This document shows positions 17,301 to 24,626 of a stretch of DNA of 64,000 nucleotides, in pieces; the first letter of the stretch is position 1, and every line of letters begins with the position of its first letter. A program made the position numbers and the translations under genes. The stretch comes from CBDCWQ01 sp965223435 (GTDB taxonomy: Bacteria > Myxococcota > Kuafuiibacteriia > Kuafuiibacteriales > Kuafuiibacteriaceae), in contig CBDCWQ010000018.1 of the NCBI GenBank assembly GCA_965223435.1, positions 558,001 through 622,000 of the forward strand. The letters are read 5' to 3'. The notes under the pieces were generated by a model. It worked only from the letters and a program-made list of their open reading frames with translations. It was not told where the DNA came from and ran no database searches.

Positions 17301-18584
17301 TCAGAACCCCCGCACTTCCGAAACCACCGGAGCACAACAAAGAAATTCGGACGCATTGAAACCATGCTCCCAACCAACGGTACTATGGTCAGGCACCTGT
17401 TCGTTGTCGCGACATCTGCGTGGTTCGGATGGGTCCGGGGGGCGTTCGGGAAAGGTTCGCGTAGCATACATCGGAAGTCGGCTGTCACCCCATTCTCCCC
17501 AGATTGTGGTTCCAGACCAAATCCGGCCGCGTGGCAACACCACGTCCTTCGTACATGCGTAAACGAGTTGCTGATCGTCGCACATGCGACTGCCAATCTT
17601 CATACATGCAGCGACCGCTTCGTCGTACTTCAATGGTGCTTGTGGTGGGCTCATGCATGCAGAATTGATGTCGCTCCAGTTGTCGGGACAGCGCCTCACT
17701 CGCCTACCAGGGGGACGACGCCAAATCCGCAGCGCATCTAGGCGGCCACCAAACGCCTGCTCTCCATTTCCATCGGCTCCGATGGAAATCGCCCCCCCGA
17801 CATTGGCGCTGAGCGGACCCCCACTGCACCGCGCCGATTCGACCAACCCGTCGACCTCGACCGCCACTTGCTTTCCGTCGTAGTAGCCCTCAACGTGGTT
17901 CCATTGGTCTTCTTTAAGGGCGTTCGGGTGAAGTCGTTCGCAGCTCCCAGAAGAAGTCTCCACCACAAACCGAACTTGATCCCCCGCCATACTCAACGCA
18001 TAGCCCCCCTCCCGAGATAGAAGCATCTGAGAGCGTTCCGGGAGGGAACTCGGCTGAACCCAAAGCTCGACCCAAATACCAAGACTGTCTGGAATCCGAT
18101 TCCCTTGCGGAATGGTCACCACGCCCCCCGAGAAACTCGCGGCCTTGCCAAACTTGCCATCAGGACTATCAACCACCCCGCCCGCCGAGAGCACCACCTC
18201 GTTCCCAAGCGTCGAGAGGTCTTTGACGTCGCGGAGTGCATCAGCGTCGAAATCCAGCCGAAGGAGTAGATCTGCTCCGCCGTCTTTTTCAGCTGCCGCC
18301 TCAAGTACCGAAGTCCGATCGTTGAACTCCGATTGTATCGCGAAGCGCTCGGACGTCGCGACCGCAAGTCCCGCCTCAAGAGCAGAAATACGGCTCGCGA
18401 AATCCGCCTCAAGCGCGAAGAGGGCAGCCCGTTCCATTTCTAGTTCGCGCTCAAGTTGTTCGACTCGGTTATCGACGACGACCGACTCGCAGCCGATGCT
18501 TGCTACCGCCCAGGCCAGCGCCGCGAATGAAGTTGGAAAGTTTCTGACGCCGGATTCCGAACTCTTGCGCGACAACGATCCCAA
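17301..18584 (-). CDS. Lipoprotein with coiled coil, LamG and Cys-rich C-terminal domain (copy 2)
   Basis: The 427-residue protein has the same architecture as the neighbour 32 bp downstream: lipobox ASIGC (Cys32), ESVVVDNRVEQLEREL, a coiled coil to about 95, a LamG-like sandwich (LRLDFDADALRDVKD, ASFSGGVVTI, ELWVQPSS, W-HVEGYYDGKQVAVEVDG) and a Cys-rich tail (CPDNWSDINSACMSP, KIGSRMCDDQQLVYAC, SEFLCCAP). The start is TTG 18584 with GAAGG 6 bp upstream, which is a weak choice, but no other start leaves a signal peptide. The tandem copies keep the coiled coil nearly unchanged while the LamG and tail parts differ. That would suit two proteins that assemble together but bind different ligands. 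Confidence 0.68.
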   Translation of the reverse strand: MGSLSRKSSESGVRNFPTSFAALAWAVASIGCESVVVDNRVEQLERELEMERAALFALEADFASRISALEAGLAVATSERFAIQSEFNDRTSVLEAAAEKDGGADLLLRLDFDADALRDVKDLSTLGNEVVLSAGGVVDSPDGKFGKAASFSGGVVTIPQGNRIPDSLGIWVELWVQPSSLPERSQMLLSREGGYALSMAGDQVRFVVETSSGSCERLHPNALKEDQWNHVEGYYDGKQVAVEVDGLVESARCSGGPLSANVGGAISIGADGNGEQAFGGRLDALRIWRRPPGRRVRRCPDNWSDINSACMSPPQAPLKYDEAVAACMKIGSRMCDDQQLVYACTKDVVLPRGRIWSGTTIWGEWGDSRLPMYATRTFPERPPDPSEPRRCRDNEQVPDHSTVGWEHGFNASEFLCCAPVVSEVRGF

Positions 18585-18735
18585 AAATGCCTTCCTTCGG
18601 CGAAGCGCCGATGCCCCGCAACGTATTTCGGGAGAACGGCAAGGGCTAGCGTTTTTTGAAGCACCACCGGCCCCGTGCGGTTCGAAGGAAGGATCGGTTC
18701 ACCCACCCGTTGCCGCGAAGTTGGGAGCTGCTCAT

Positions 18736-18755
18736 TGGTTGGGGTGCTCCAACCA
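18736..18755. repeat. Perfect 7-bp inverted repeat in divergent gap
   Basis: TGGTTGG and CCAACCA are separated by 6 bp. No T tract follows, so it is not a simple terminator. It lies in the 18585-18922 gap between the divergent LamG lipoprotein and tip operons and could be an operator or an RNA hairpin. Apart from this and a weak promoter candidate, nothing else was seen in that 338-bp gap. Confidence 0.35.
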
Positions 18756-18863
18756 CAGATGACGTTCCCATGACAGGTAGCGGCCCACCAAGGTACCTGA
18801 TCTCAGGCACAGGTCCACGGATGAGAGAGCAATCCAGTGCGTCCGGTGCATCGTCCTATGCCC

Positions 18864-18892
18864 TTGACCACATGAGTCTGTGGGGACTACCT
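18864..18892 (+). promoter_or_regulatory. Weak promoter candidate for the tip/effector operon
   Basis: TTGACC is followed after 17 bp by CTACCT. It ends 30 bp before the start of the DUF6484 gene, which has its own strong AAGGAGGGA ribosome site at 18911-18919. The -10 box is poor. Confidence 0.3.
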
Positions 18893-18922
18893 GTTTGCCA
18901 TCAACCAACTAAGGAGGGACGC

Positions 18923-19375
18923 ATGACAAGCGGTCAGCTACAAAAGCTCTTTCCACAGAGAGACCACGGGTACATCACTGAGGGGCGAGTGCTGGGCGTT
19001 GAGAATGGTCTTGCTTGCATCGCGTTGCGTGGCGGTGAATCGTGTCGAGCAAGGTTGCCAGAGCATGTAGACACCGCGTTTCTTAAGAGTGCGGCCAGTA
19101 TCGCGCCGGTGGATGCTGCCCTTGCCATCATGCCCTCGGGCACAGCGCTTGTCTGGGCGATCTATCCAGGTCCAGAACACGCCGAGGCGAAGCGTGAGCT
19201 CAAACTTGAAGGCCGCCGGGTTGCCATTGAGGCAAGCGAGTCCTTCGAAGTGGAATGTGGCGAATCTCGGGTTCGTATGCTGGCTTCAGGGAGAGTCACG
19301 GTGCGCGGTCAACACGTGACCTCTCGTGCTTCTGGTGTAAACCGAATTCTTGGTGGCGCAGTGCGTGTGAATTGA
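18923..19375 (+). CDS. DUF6484-type T6SS spike accessory protein
   Basis: Starting at ATG 18923, 4 bp after AAGGAGGGA, the product has 150 residues (MTSGQLQKLFPQRDHGYITE). The N-terminal half, ITEGRVLGVENGLACIALRGG, is a small beta-barrel start like DUF6484 or VgrG gp5 OB folds. The C-terminal half, IEASESFEVECGESRVRMLASGRVTVRG, then SRASGVNRILGGAVRVN, matches the beta-repeat tail of DUF6484 proteins, where S-SGVNRI-GG-V-(I/V)N is the signature end. Such proteins sit in VgrG/DUF2169/PAAR operons, and their role in spike assembly is presumed, not proven. It is the first gene of the eight-gene tip operon. The frame is open further upstream, but without a plausible ribosome site. Confidence 0.75.
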   Translation: MTSGQLQKLFPQRDHGYITEGRVLGVENGLACIALRGGESCRARLPEHVDTAFLKSAASIAPVDAALAIMPSGTALVWAIYPGPEHAEAKRELKLEGRRVAIEASESFEVECGESRVRMLASGRVTVRGQHVTSRASGVNRILGGAVRVN

Positions 19376-19405
19376 CGTCGGACCTTGTCGGTTGTTCTTT
19401 CGGTG

Positions 19406-20410
19406 ATGCTTCAACTCAAAAACCATACGCCCTTCCAAACGCAGTTCTTCGTTTTTCCTGATATCCACGGAATCGACACACTGTATGTCGTCATCAAGGG
19501 CACGTTCACATTGTGTTCGAAGCCTGACGTTGCGGAGAACCAGATTCCGGTGGTTCTCGAGGATGAATATTGGGGCCAGCCCGAAAATTCGAGCATCAAG
19601 TTCGCGAGTGAAGTCCATCTCACCAAGCCTGGGACCGACGTTGCGTTGGTGGGGGATGCATGGTCACCGAACGGTCGGCCCGTCGGGGTGTTCGACGCAA
19701 GCCTTCGCGTGGGAAACAACACCCAGCATATCCGTATTTTTGGCGACCGAATTTGGAAAGGGGGGTTGCTCGGACCCAGGCCAAGCCCACCACGGCCGGT
19801 TGCTCGAATGCCCCTCCAGTACGAATATGCTTTTGGGGGGACCTACGTCGACGACTCCACCGGCGAAGTGCGAGCCGAGCTGCGAAATCCCGTCGGCCGA
19901 GGCTTCGTAAGCCGTCGCGGCGTGCCGAACACGGCGCTCCCCAACTTAGAAGATCCGGGTTCGCCTGTGAAATCGCCCGGGGATCGTCCATTGCCCATGG
20001 GGTTTGGTTTCATTTCGCCATCGTGGGAGCCTCGAAAAGCCCTTGGCGGCACTTATGATGCGACGTGGCAAAAGAGGCGCGCCCCCTATCTTCCCACGGA
20101 TTTTAACGAACGGTTTTTCCACGCGGCACACCCCGCCTGGACACGCCCCTATCTTCAGGGAGGCGAGCCCATCGAGTTGTGCAACTTGGTCCCACAAGGC
20201 GTTCAGCCAAGTCGGGTTCCTGCGATTGGCTACGAAGTCTCTGTCAAGGTGGCAGGTGAGTGGGTGAGTCCAAAGCTGAACTTGGAAACACTTTTGCTTT
20301 TGCCAAACGAGAACATCTTCTGTCTTTCGTGGCGGGGCTGCGTACCTTGTGACAAGCGCGCGATTCAGATTGAACGGATCGATGTCAAAACCACCACCAT
20401 GAAATTATGA
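19406..20410 (+). CDS. DUF2169 domain T6SS adaptor protein
   Basis: The 334-residue protein starts at ATG 19406 (MLQLKNHTPFQTQFFVFPD); an upstream TTG at 19385 would add seven residues. LKNHTPF, YVVIKGTFTL, DEYWGQPENSSIKFASEVHLTKPGTDV, DASLRVG-Q-IRIFGDR-W and the YEYAFGGTY block near 145 are hallmarks of DUF2169. Members of this family act as chaperone-adaptors that place effectors or PAAR-like proteins on the VgrG spike. It lies 30 bp after the DUF6484 gene and its stop overlaps a possible ATG (ATGA) upstream of the nuclease gene. That position fits a dedicated adaptor for the AHH effector or the DUF4150 tip encoded downstream. Confidence 0.85.
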   Translation: MLQLKNHTPFQTQFFVFPDIHGIDTLYVVIKGTFTLCSKPDVAENQIPVVLEDEYWGQPENSSIKFASEVHLTKPGTDVALVGDAWSPNGRPVGVFDASLRVGNNTQHIRIFGDRIWKGGLLGPRPSPPRPVARMPLQYEYAFGGTYVDDSTGEVRAELRNPVGRGFVSRRGVPNTALPNLEDPGSPVKSPGDRPLPMGFGFISPSWEPRKALGGTYDATWQKRRAPYLPTDFNERFFHAAHPAWTRPYLQGGEPIELCNLVPQGVQPSRVPAIGYEVSVKVAGEWVSPKLNLETLLLLPNENIFCLSWRGCVPCDKRAIQIERIDVKTTTMKL

Positions 20411-20433
20411 TTCTACGTGAGGTGAACTGTATC

Positions 20434-21288
20434 ATGGAATTCGGCGAACCCGTTTATGTTGGTGATTTTGTCAACAAGGTCGCAGATCTCGATGAGAAAT
20501 GGGTCTGTCCCTTTTCGCACGGTGAACAGGAGAAGACGGATGGCAATGTTTTACCTCCGCGAGGAAAAAATGATGCAGCAAAGCTGCGTACCAACCTAAA
20601 AAAAGAATCCAAGCACCTGGAAGATCTTTCCATCAGTTTGTTGGAGTCGGGTAAGAAATCTAAAGTACAATTCTCGGCCCACCATATCCTGCCGGGCAAC
20701 GAATCGTGGCGCGGGACCCACCTGAGAAAGTGGATTCACAAGGAGAACGAGTCGCATGTCAAGGCTGATATCGGATACGACGTTAACGCTGCGACGAATG
20801 GAATATCTCTCCCTGGAGGTTCGGGTGTGAAAGGCTGGAGCAAGAAGACCAATGATTTCCAATTAGCATACTCGGAGGCGGCCATGAATTCCGCGGAAGC
20901 TAAGCTTGGTGAGGCGCGGCAGTTTCATGACCGTCACCCCGCGTACTCGGAGTTCGTCGTGAAGACACTGGACAAAGTCGCAGCGAAACTTGATGGGTGG
21001 GGTCCCAAAGGATGTAGGAGTAAAAAATGTAGTGGAAAGGCAAAGACGCCGAATCCGCCGTACAAGCTTAAGGCTCGGATTGATGCCATTGCCAAGCGGC
21101 TCAGCAATTTCCTTCGTGGTTCGCCAAGCACGTGGAGAAGGCCCCTGTTTACGTCGCGGTTTGCGGTGATGTACACGTTCAAGGACAAGAATCTCACCCA
21201 AGACCAAGCAAGGAAGGCCCTGACGAAAGACAATTTCGTGTACGAGGTCCCGAAGGAAAAGGAGACGAGCTGTGTACCACCTTCTTGA
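20434..21288 (+). CDS. AHH-type nuclease, putative T6SS DNase effector
   Basis: I choose ATG 20434 because GAGGTGA lies 8 bp upstream; a coupled ATG at 20407 would add nine residues. The 284-residue protein carries the AHH/HNH nuclease signature: SAHHILPG at 81-88, the metal-site strand GYDVNAATNGISLP at about 114-127, and QFHDRHPAYSEFVVKTLD at 163-180. In this superfamily the His residues of AHH and of the H-x-x-HP-Y block bind the metal and cleave DNA. The N-terminal 75 residues (EFGEPVYVGDFVNKVADLDEK) are unassigned and may be the loading region. A Lys/Arg-rich C-terminal part follows the domain. It is followed, with a 17-bp overlap, by an immunity-like gene, which strongly supports effector function. 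Toxicity itself is inferred. Confidence 0.8.
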   Translation: MEFGEPVYVGDFVNKVADLDEKWVCPFSHGEQEKTDGNVLPPRGKNDAAKLRTNLKKESKHLEDLSISLLESGKKSKVQFSAHHILPGNESWRGTHLRKWIHKENESHVKADIGYDVNAATNGISLPGGSGVKGWSKKTNDFQLAYSEAAMNSAEAKLGEARQFHDRHPAYSEFVVKTLDKVAAKLDGWGPKGCRSKKCSGKAKTPNPPYKLKARIDAIAKRLSNFLRGSPSTWRRPLFTSRFAVMYTFKDKNLTQDQARKALTKDNFVYEVPKEKETSCVPPS

Positions 21289-21829
21289 ATGCTATGGCCC
21301 CGATGATAGGGACCGGGCTGGAATACTGTATCGACCACAGTCAGGGGCACACTGGGATCGAGGGCGACGCTTTGACACGCCTCCACAGACGCCGCTCCAA
21401 GTCGACATCAACCCAGATTTTCCCGGGATCATGCTTCCCATGTTCCATACGGGCATTTTACTCATGACAGGCGAGTTGGTGAAGGCCCTCCGGGAGTGTG
21501 GCGTCAACAACATCGACACCTACGATGCTTTGATCCGCGATGTGGAGAACAATCAGCGCTACGACGAGTACAAAGCGGTCAATATCATAGGGCTCGTTGC
21601 CTGTGCGGACCTTTCGGCATCGGATTATGTCGCGCTTTCCGGGTCCGCACTGATCGACGTCGATTTTGACTCGCTGGTCATCGACGCGGTGCGAGCGCAT
21701 GGCTTGCTGATGTTTCGCCTGGCCGAGAGTGTGAACGGAATCGTCGTCCACGAAAAGGTCAAAAACCACCTGGAAAGGAAAGGGTTTCCGCATCTGGACT
21801 TTGTAAGACCCGAAGACTGGTTGAGTTAG
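21272..21829 (+). CDS. Imm11-like (DUF1629) immunity protein
   Basis: The start is GTG 21272 with AAGGAGAC just upstream, inside the 3' end of the nuclease gene (17-bp overlap). The 185-residue product resembles the Imm11/DUF1629 family. It has DFPGIMLPMFHTGILLMTGELVKALRECGV, then YDEYKAVNIIGLVACADLSASDY, ALIDVDFDSLVIDA, and the ending LMFRLAESVNGIVVHEKVKNHLERKGFPHLDF. This family is common beside polymorphic toxins and T6SS nuclease effectors and is thought to neutralise the cognate toxin in the cytoplasm. No signal peptide is visible, which suits a cytoplasmic nuclease. The likeness is motif-level and could not be tested by alignment. Confidence 0.72.
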   Translation: MYHLLECYGPDDRDRAGILYRPQSGAHWDRGRRFDTPPQTPLQVDINPDFPGIMLPMFHTGILLMTGELVKALRECGVNNIDTYDALIRDVENNQRYDEYKAVNIIGLVACADLSASDYVALSGSALIDVDFDSLVIDAVRAHGLLMFRLAESVNGIVVHEKVKNHLERKGFPHLDFVRPEDWLS

Positions 21830-21842
21830 GTATGACATAAAC

Positions 21843-22967
21843 ATGGAAAGCAGCGTTGCAATTTTGGATGCCGGAGTGTTGAGTCCCATTGGTCTCACAG
21901 CCGAGCAAGTCGCTTCTTCGGTGCGGGCGGGCATCAGTCGGGTGAGGGACAGCTCCATTCTCGATCGGTTGTTCCAGCCGTTGAAGCTGGGCTACCTTGC
22001 CCAAGACGTTCTTCCACCTTTGAAACCGGAGCTCGAGGACGGCCCGGGCGGACTTCGGAGCAGAATGCTTCAGCTCGCGGGTCCCGCGCTTCAAGAGCTG
22101 GCGCTCAAGTTCGGGCAACCACTCGACTCTACGCCGGTCCTCATCGGATTGCCGGAACTTGATAACACACAACATGGCATCAATGCCGACCGATTTCTTC
22201 AAGACCTCGTCATTCAGTCGGGGGTGGCGTTCTCGCCAGCCAGCAAGATCATATCCAAGGGCCACGCGAGCGTTTTTTGGGCGCTCCAAGAGGCGGTCGA
22301 TTATCTCAAGCATGGGCATGGTGAGTTTGTGGTGGTGGGTGGCGTCGACAGCTATTTGGATCTCCTTCGTCTCGAGGTCCTCCAGCAGGAGGGTCGGGTG
22401 CATTCGGACGGCCCAGCGGACGGCTTCGTACCCGGCGAAGGTGCTGCTTTTTTGCTGCTCGCAGTACAAGAGGCCTGCGAACGTGTGTCGAAGCCACCGC
22501 TTGCGTTCCTTTCAGGACTTGGAATTGGAACGGAAGATGGTCATCGTTATAGCTCTGAGCCTTACCTAGGGGAAGGTTTGGCGGGCGCTTTTGCAGAAGT
22601 GTTTGAAGGGGCTCAGTTGCGCTACGGACTTGTCAAAACGGTTTTTGCGGGACTCAATGGTGAAAGTTTTCACACCAAGGAAATGAACGTTGCTCACTTG
22701 AGAAACGCTGAGTTTTTGGACGATGCGCTGGTGGTGGAACATCCAGCAGAGTATTTTGGCGACGCCGGTGCGGCGCTCGCGCCCAAAATGATGGCTTTGG
22801 CGGCCATTGGGCTCCACAGTGACTATCTCGAGGGGCCAGCCCTTGTTTGGGCCTCGTCAGAAAGAGCGGAGCGCGGTGCAGCCTTGCTGGCACCAGCATG
22901 TAAGGAGCACAAACGATATGGCATGCAAAACATTCGCAAACGGTCGAGGTATTGTTCACAAGGGTAG
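21843..22967 (+). CDS. Ketoacyl-synthase-like protein without catalytic residues, T6SS-associated
   Basis: The 374-residue protein has a thiolase/ketoacyl-ACP synthase fold pattern. The helix and strand around ASVFWALQEAVDYLKHGHGEFVVVGGVDS align with the nucleophile helix and GGAE region of FabF, and DGFVPGEGAAFLLL with the conserved D-GFV-GEGA block. By this alignment the catalytic Cys is replaced by His141 (KGHAS). The first active-site His falls in AGLNGESF and the second in AEYFGDAGAA, so neither is kept. It is therefore unlikely to condense acyl chains. Similar proteins occur in T6SS tip operons next to DUF4150 and DUF2169, so a structural or adaptor role is likely. It starts 13 bp after the immunity gene, and its last 50 bp overlap the next gene. 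Confidence 0.75.
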   Translation: MESSVAILDAGVLSPIGLTAEQVASSVRAGISRVRDSSILDRLFQPLKLGYLAQDVLPPLKPELEDGPGGLRSRMLQLAGPALQELALKFGQPLDSTPVLIGLPELDNTQHGINADRFLQDLVIQSGVAFSPASKIISKGHASVFWALQEAVDYLKHGHGEFVVVGGVDSYLDLLRLEVLQQEGRVHSDGPADGFVPGEGAAFLLLAVQEACERVSKPPLAFLSGLGIGTEDGHRYSSEPYLGEGLAGAFAEVFEGAQLRYGLVKTVFAGLNGESFHTKEMNVAHLRNAEFLDDALVVEHPAEYFGDAGAALAPKMMALAAIGLHSDYLEGPALVWASSERAERGAALLAPACKEHKRYGMQNIRKRSRYCSQG

Positions 22968-23301
22968 CGGTGGGATGAGCGTTGCTTTTCCAGACGTCTG
23001 CAAGACGCCGTCGCCTGGGGGACCTATCCCGATTCCCTATCCCAATGTTGCCAAATCGTCTGATACATCGGGCGGGCCAAAGACTGTCACAGTGGATGGC
23101 AAAATGCCGATGGTGAAAGGCGCAAAATACAAGACCAGCACCGGCAATGAGGCTGGTTCTGCCGGTGGGGGCCTCGTGAGCAGCTCGACGAAGGGCGTTG
23201 CACGGTTCGTGATTTACTCCTTTGATGTGAAGTTCGAAGACAAGAACGTGTGTAGGCTCGGAGACTCGCTCACGCACAACAAGAAGAATGCGATCGCTTA
23301 G
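22918..23301 (+). CDS. PAAR-like DUF4150 T6SS spike tip
   Basis: Start ATG 22918 is preceded by AAGGAG. The 127-residue product begins ACKTFANGRGIVHKGSGG and continues with VAFPDVCKTPSP and PIPIPYPNVAKSSDT. These are the DUF4150 hallmarks, including the invariant FPDVC-TP-P and PIPYPN blocks. An SAGGGLVSSSTKG loop and a C-terminal strand ending LGDSLTHNKKN follow. DUF4150 proteins form a PAAR-like conical tip on the VgrG trimer and carry effectors, with Cys/His residues binding a metal. There is no C-terminal toxin extension, so any cargo must bind non-covalently. The 5' end overlaps the synthase-like gene by 50 bp, hinting at coupled translation. Confidence 0.9.
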   Translation: MACKTFANGRGIVHKGSGGMSVAFPDVCKTPSPGGPIPIPYPNVAKSSDTSGGPKTVTVDGKMPMVKGAKYKTSTGNEAGSAGGGLVSSSTKGVARFVIYSFDVKFEDKNVCRLGDSLTHNKKNAIA

Positions 23302-23312
23302 GAGCTGTATCG

Positions 23313-24599
23313 GTGGATGAGTACCTAGAGACGCGCGGTTTTCAGAAGGCGGCGCTCGAGTTCGTTCAGGAACTTAACCAAGAGCACTTCGATGAACTCA
23401 CGTGGCTCTACGAAAGGTGGGTTCAGTTCGGCGTCGATGAACAATTCAGCTGGACAGATCGCGGTGAAATCGAGCGTCGCATGGAGGCGCACTATCGCGC
23501 GTTGCGCGACTCGTTTTCGCTTGGTCGCCCGAGTGGCTTTTTTGAGGACCCCGGAGAACTGTACGCACAGCTTCGGATCTTTTGTGGTCAGAACAAGTTG
23601 GATGAGGTGCAAACGACACTTGGGGCCGTCGATTGGAGTGACCAGGCCAATGCCGATGCGGCAACTCACGGTCTTTTGGTTGATATGACGGAGGCGTGGA
23701 TCAAACCACTCATCGCGCTTGGAAAGCCGCTGGCAGGTGTTTTGTGCCAAGTCCACGGCCACTACCGGTGGCCTATTGAGGACTCCCTCGTCGATCTCTC
23801 GCCAAATACCGCGACGCTGCCGTGGGCTATCGGCCGTCTTCGAGACACCCGCTGGCGCCCACTATTACGCGCGCTCATCGAAGAAGATAACGGCGCGTCG
23901 GTGCAGCAAGCCGCAGCCATCGCTCTTGCGCGCATCGGCGATCACGACATTCTTGAAGTGCTTCTAGAGAAGAGTGAGCGTGACTCGTGGACGCTTCTCC
24001 CGATCGGACTGATGGCTGGAAGGGAGGGCGCGGCGTTCGTAGCCGAGTCAGCCAAGAAAAAGTTTTCTATCGAAAACACCATCGCCCTGGGGTTGCTTGG
24101 AGACCCGTTGGCCGTAGACGTCCTTCTGGAAGTGTCTGATTTCGAGCAGGCCGCGGTCTCCCGGGCTCTTCAACTTATCACGGGCGCAAACCTCAAAGAG
24201 GAGGTGTTTGTCCCGGACGAGGATAGCGATTCTGAGCTCCTCGAGGAGGGTGAGCACCCCATGGGAACCAAGATCGAGCGTTTGTCGCAAGATCGTGACG
24301 AGTGGGCATCGTGGTGGAAGGCGCATCGCGGTCGGTTTGTCTTAGGCACGCGGTATCGAAACGGCCAACGGTACTCGCCGAGAGCTCTCCTTGCGAATTT
24401 GCTAGATCCGAACACACCACATCAAGTGCGAGGGTGGTCGATCGACGAACTTGCTATTCGATACGGAATCGATGTTGGTGTCGAGTGGGTGATGTCGGTT
24501 GCTCAGCAGCAGAGAACTGTGCTCCAAGTTGTCGGTGGGTTGACCCATCGAACCCACGAAGGCGGGTGGTATTTTGGCGGGGACGAATGCAAGCATTGA
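23313..24599 (+). CDS. HEAT-repeat protein of the TIGR02270-like T6SS family
   Basis: The 428-residue protein starts at GTG 23313 with TAGGAGCT upstream. The N-terminal part, with EELNQEHFDELTWLYERW and then EIERRMEAHYRALR, matches the N-terminal pattern of TIGR02270-like proteins, a group known mainly from T6SS clusters of myxobacteria, Geobacter and Pseudomonas. The middle contains HEAT-like helical repeats (VQQAAAIALARIGDHDILEVLLE, TIALGLLGDPLAVDVLLEVS). An acidic stretch DEDSDSELLEEGEH near 300 is followed by a C-terminal W-rich part (DEWASWWKAHRGRFV) that recalls HEAT-PBS proteins with an RSWW motif. The function is unknown; a scaffold for spike or effector loading is plausible. It lies 11 bp after the tip gene and 27 bp before vgrG. 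Confidence 0.65.
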   Translation: MDEYLETRGFQKAALEFVQELNQEHFDELTWLYERWVQFGVDEQFSWTDRGEIERRMEAHYRALRDSFSLGRPSGFFEDPGELYAQLRIFCGQNKLDEVQTTLGAVDWSDQANADAATHGLLVDMTEAWIKPLIALGKPLAGVLCQVHGHYRWPIEDSLVDLSPNTATLPWAIGRLRDTRWRPLLRALIEEDNGASVQQAAAIALARIGDHDILEVLLEKSERDSWTLLPIGLMAGREGAAFVAESAKKKFSIENTIALGLLGDPLAVDVLLEVSDFEQAAVSRALQLITGANLKEEVFVPDEDSDSELLEEGEHPMGTKIERLSQDRDEWASWWKAHRGRFVLGTRYRNGQRYSPRALLANLLDPNTPHQVRGWSIDELAIRYGIDVGVEWVMSVAQQQRTVLQVVGGLTHRTHEGGWYFGGDECKH

Positions 24600-24626
24600 G
24601 AGGGTGACCGAGGAAAAGGAATTGGA

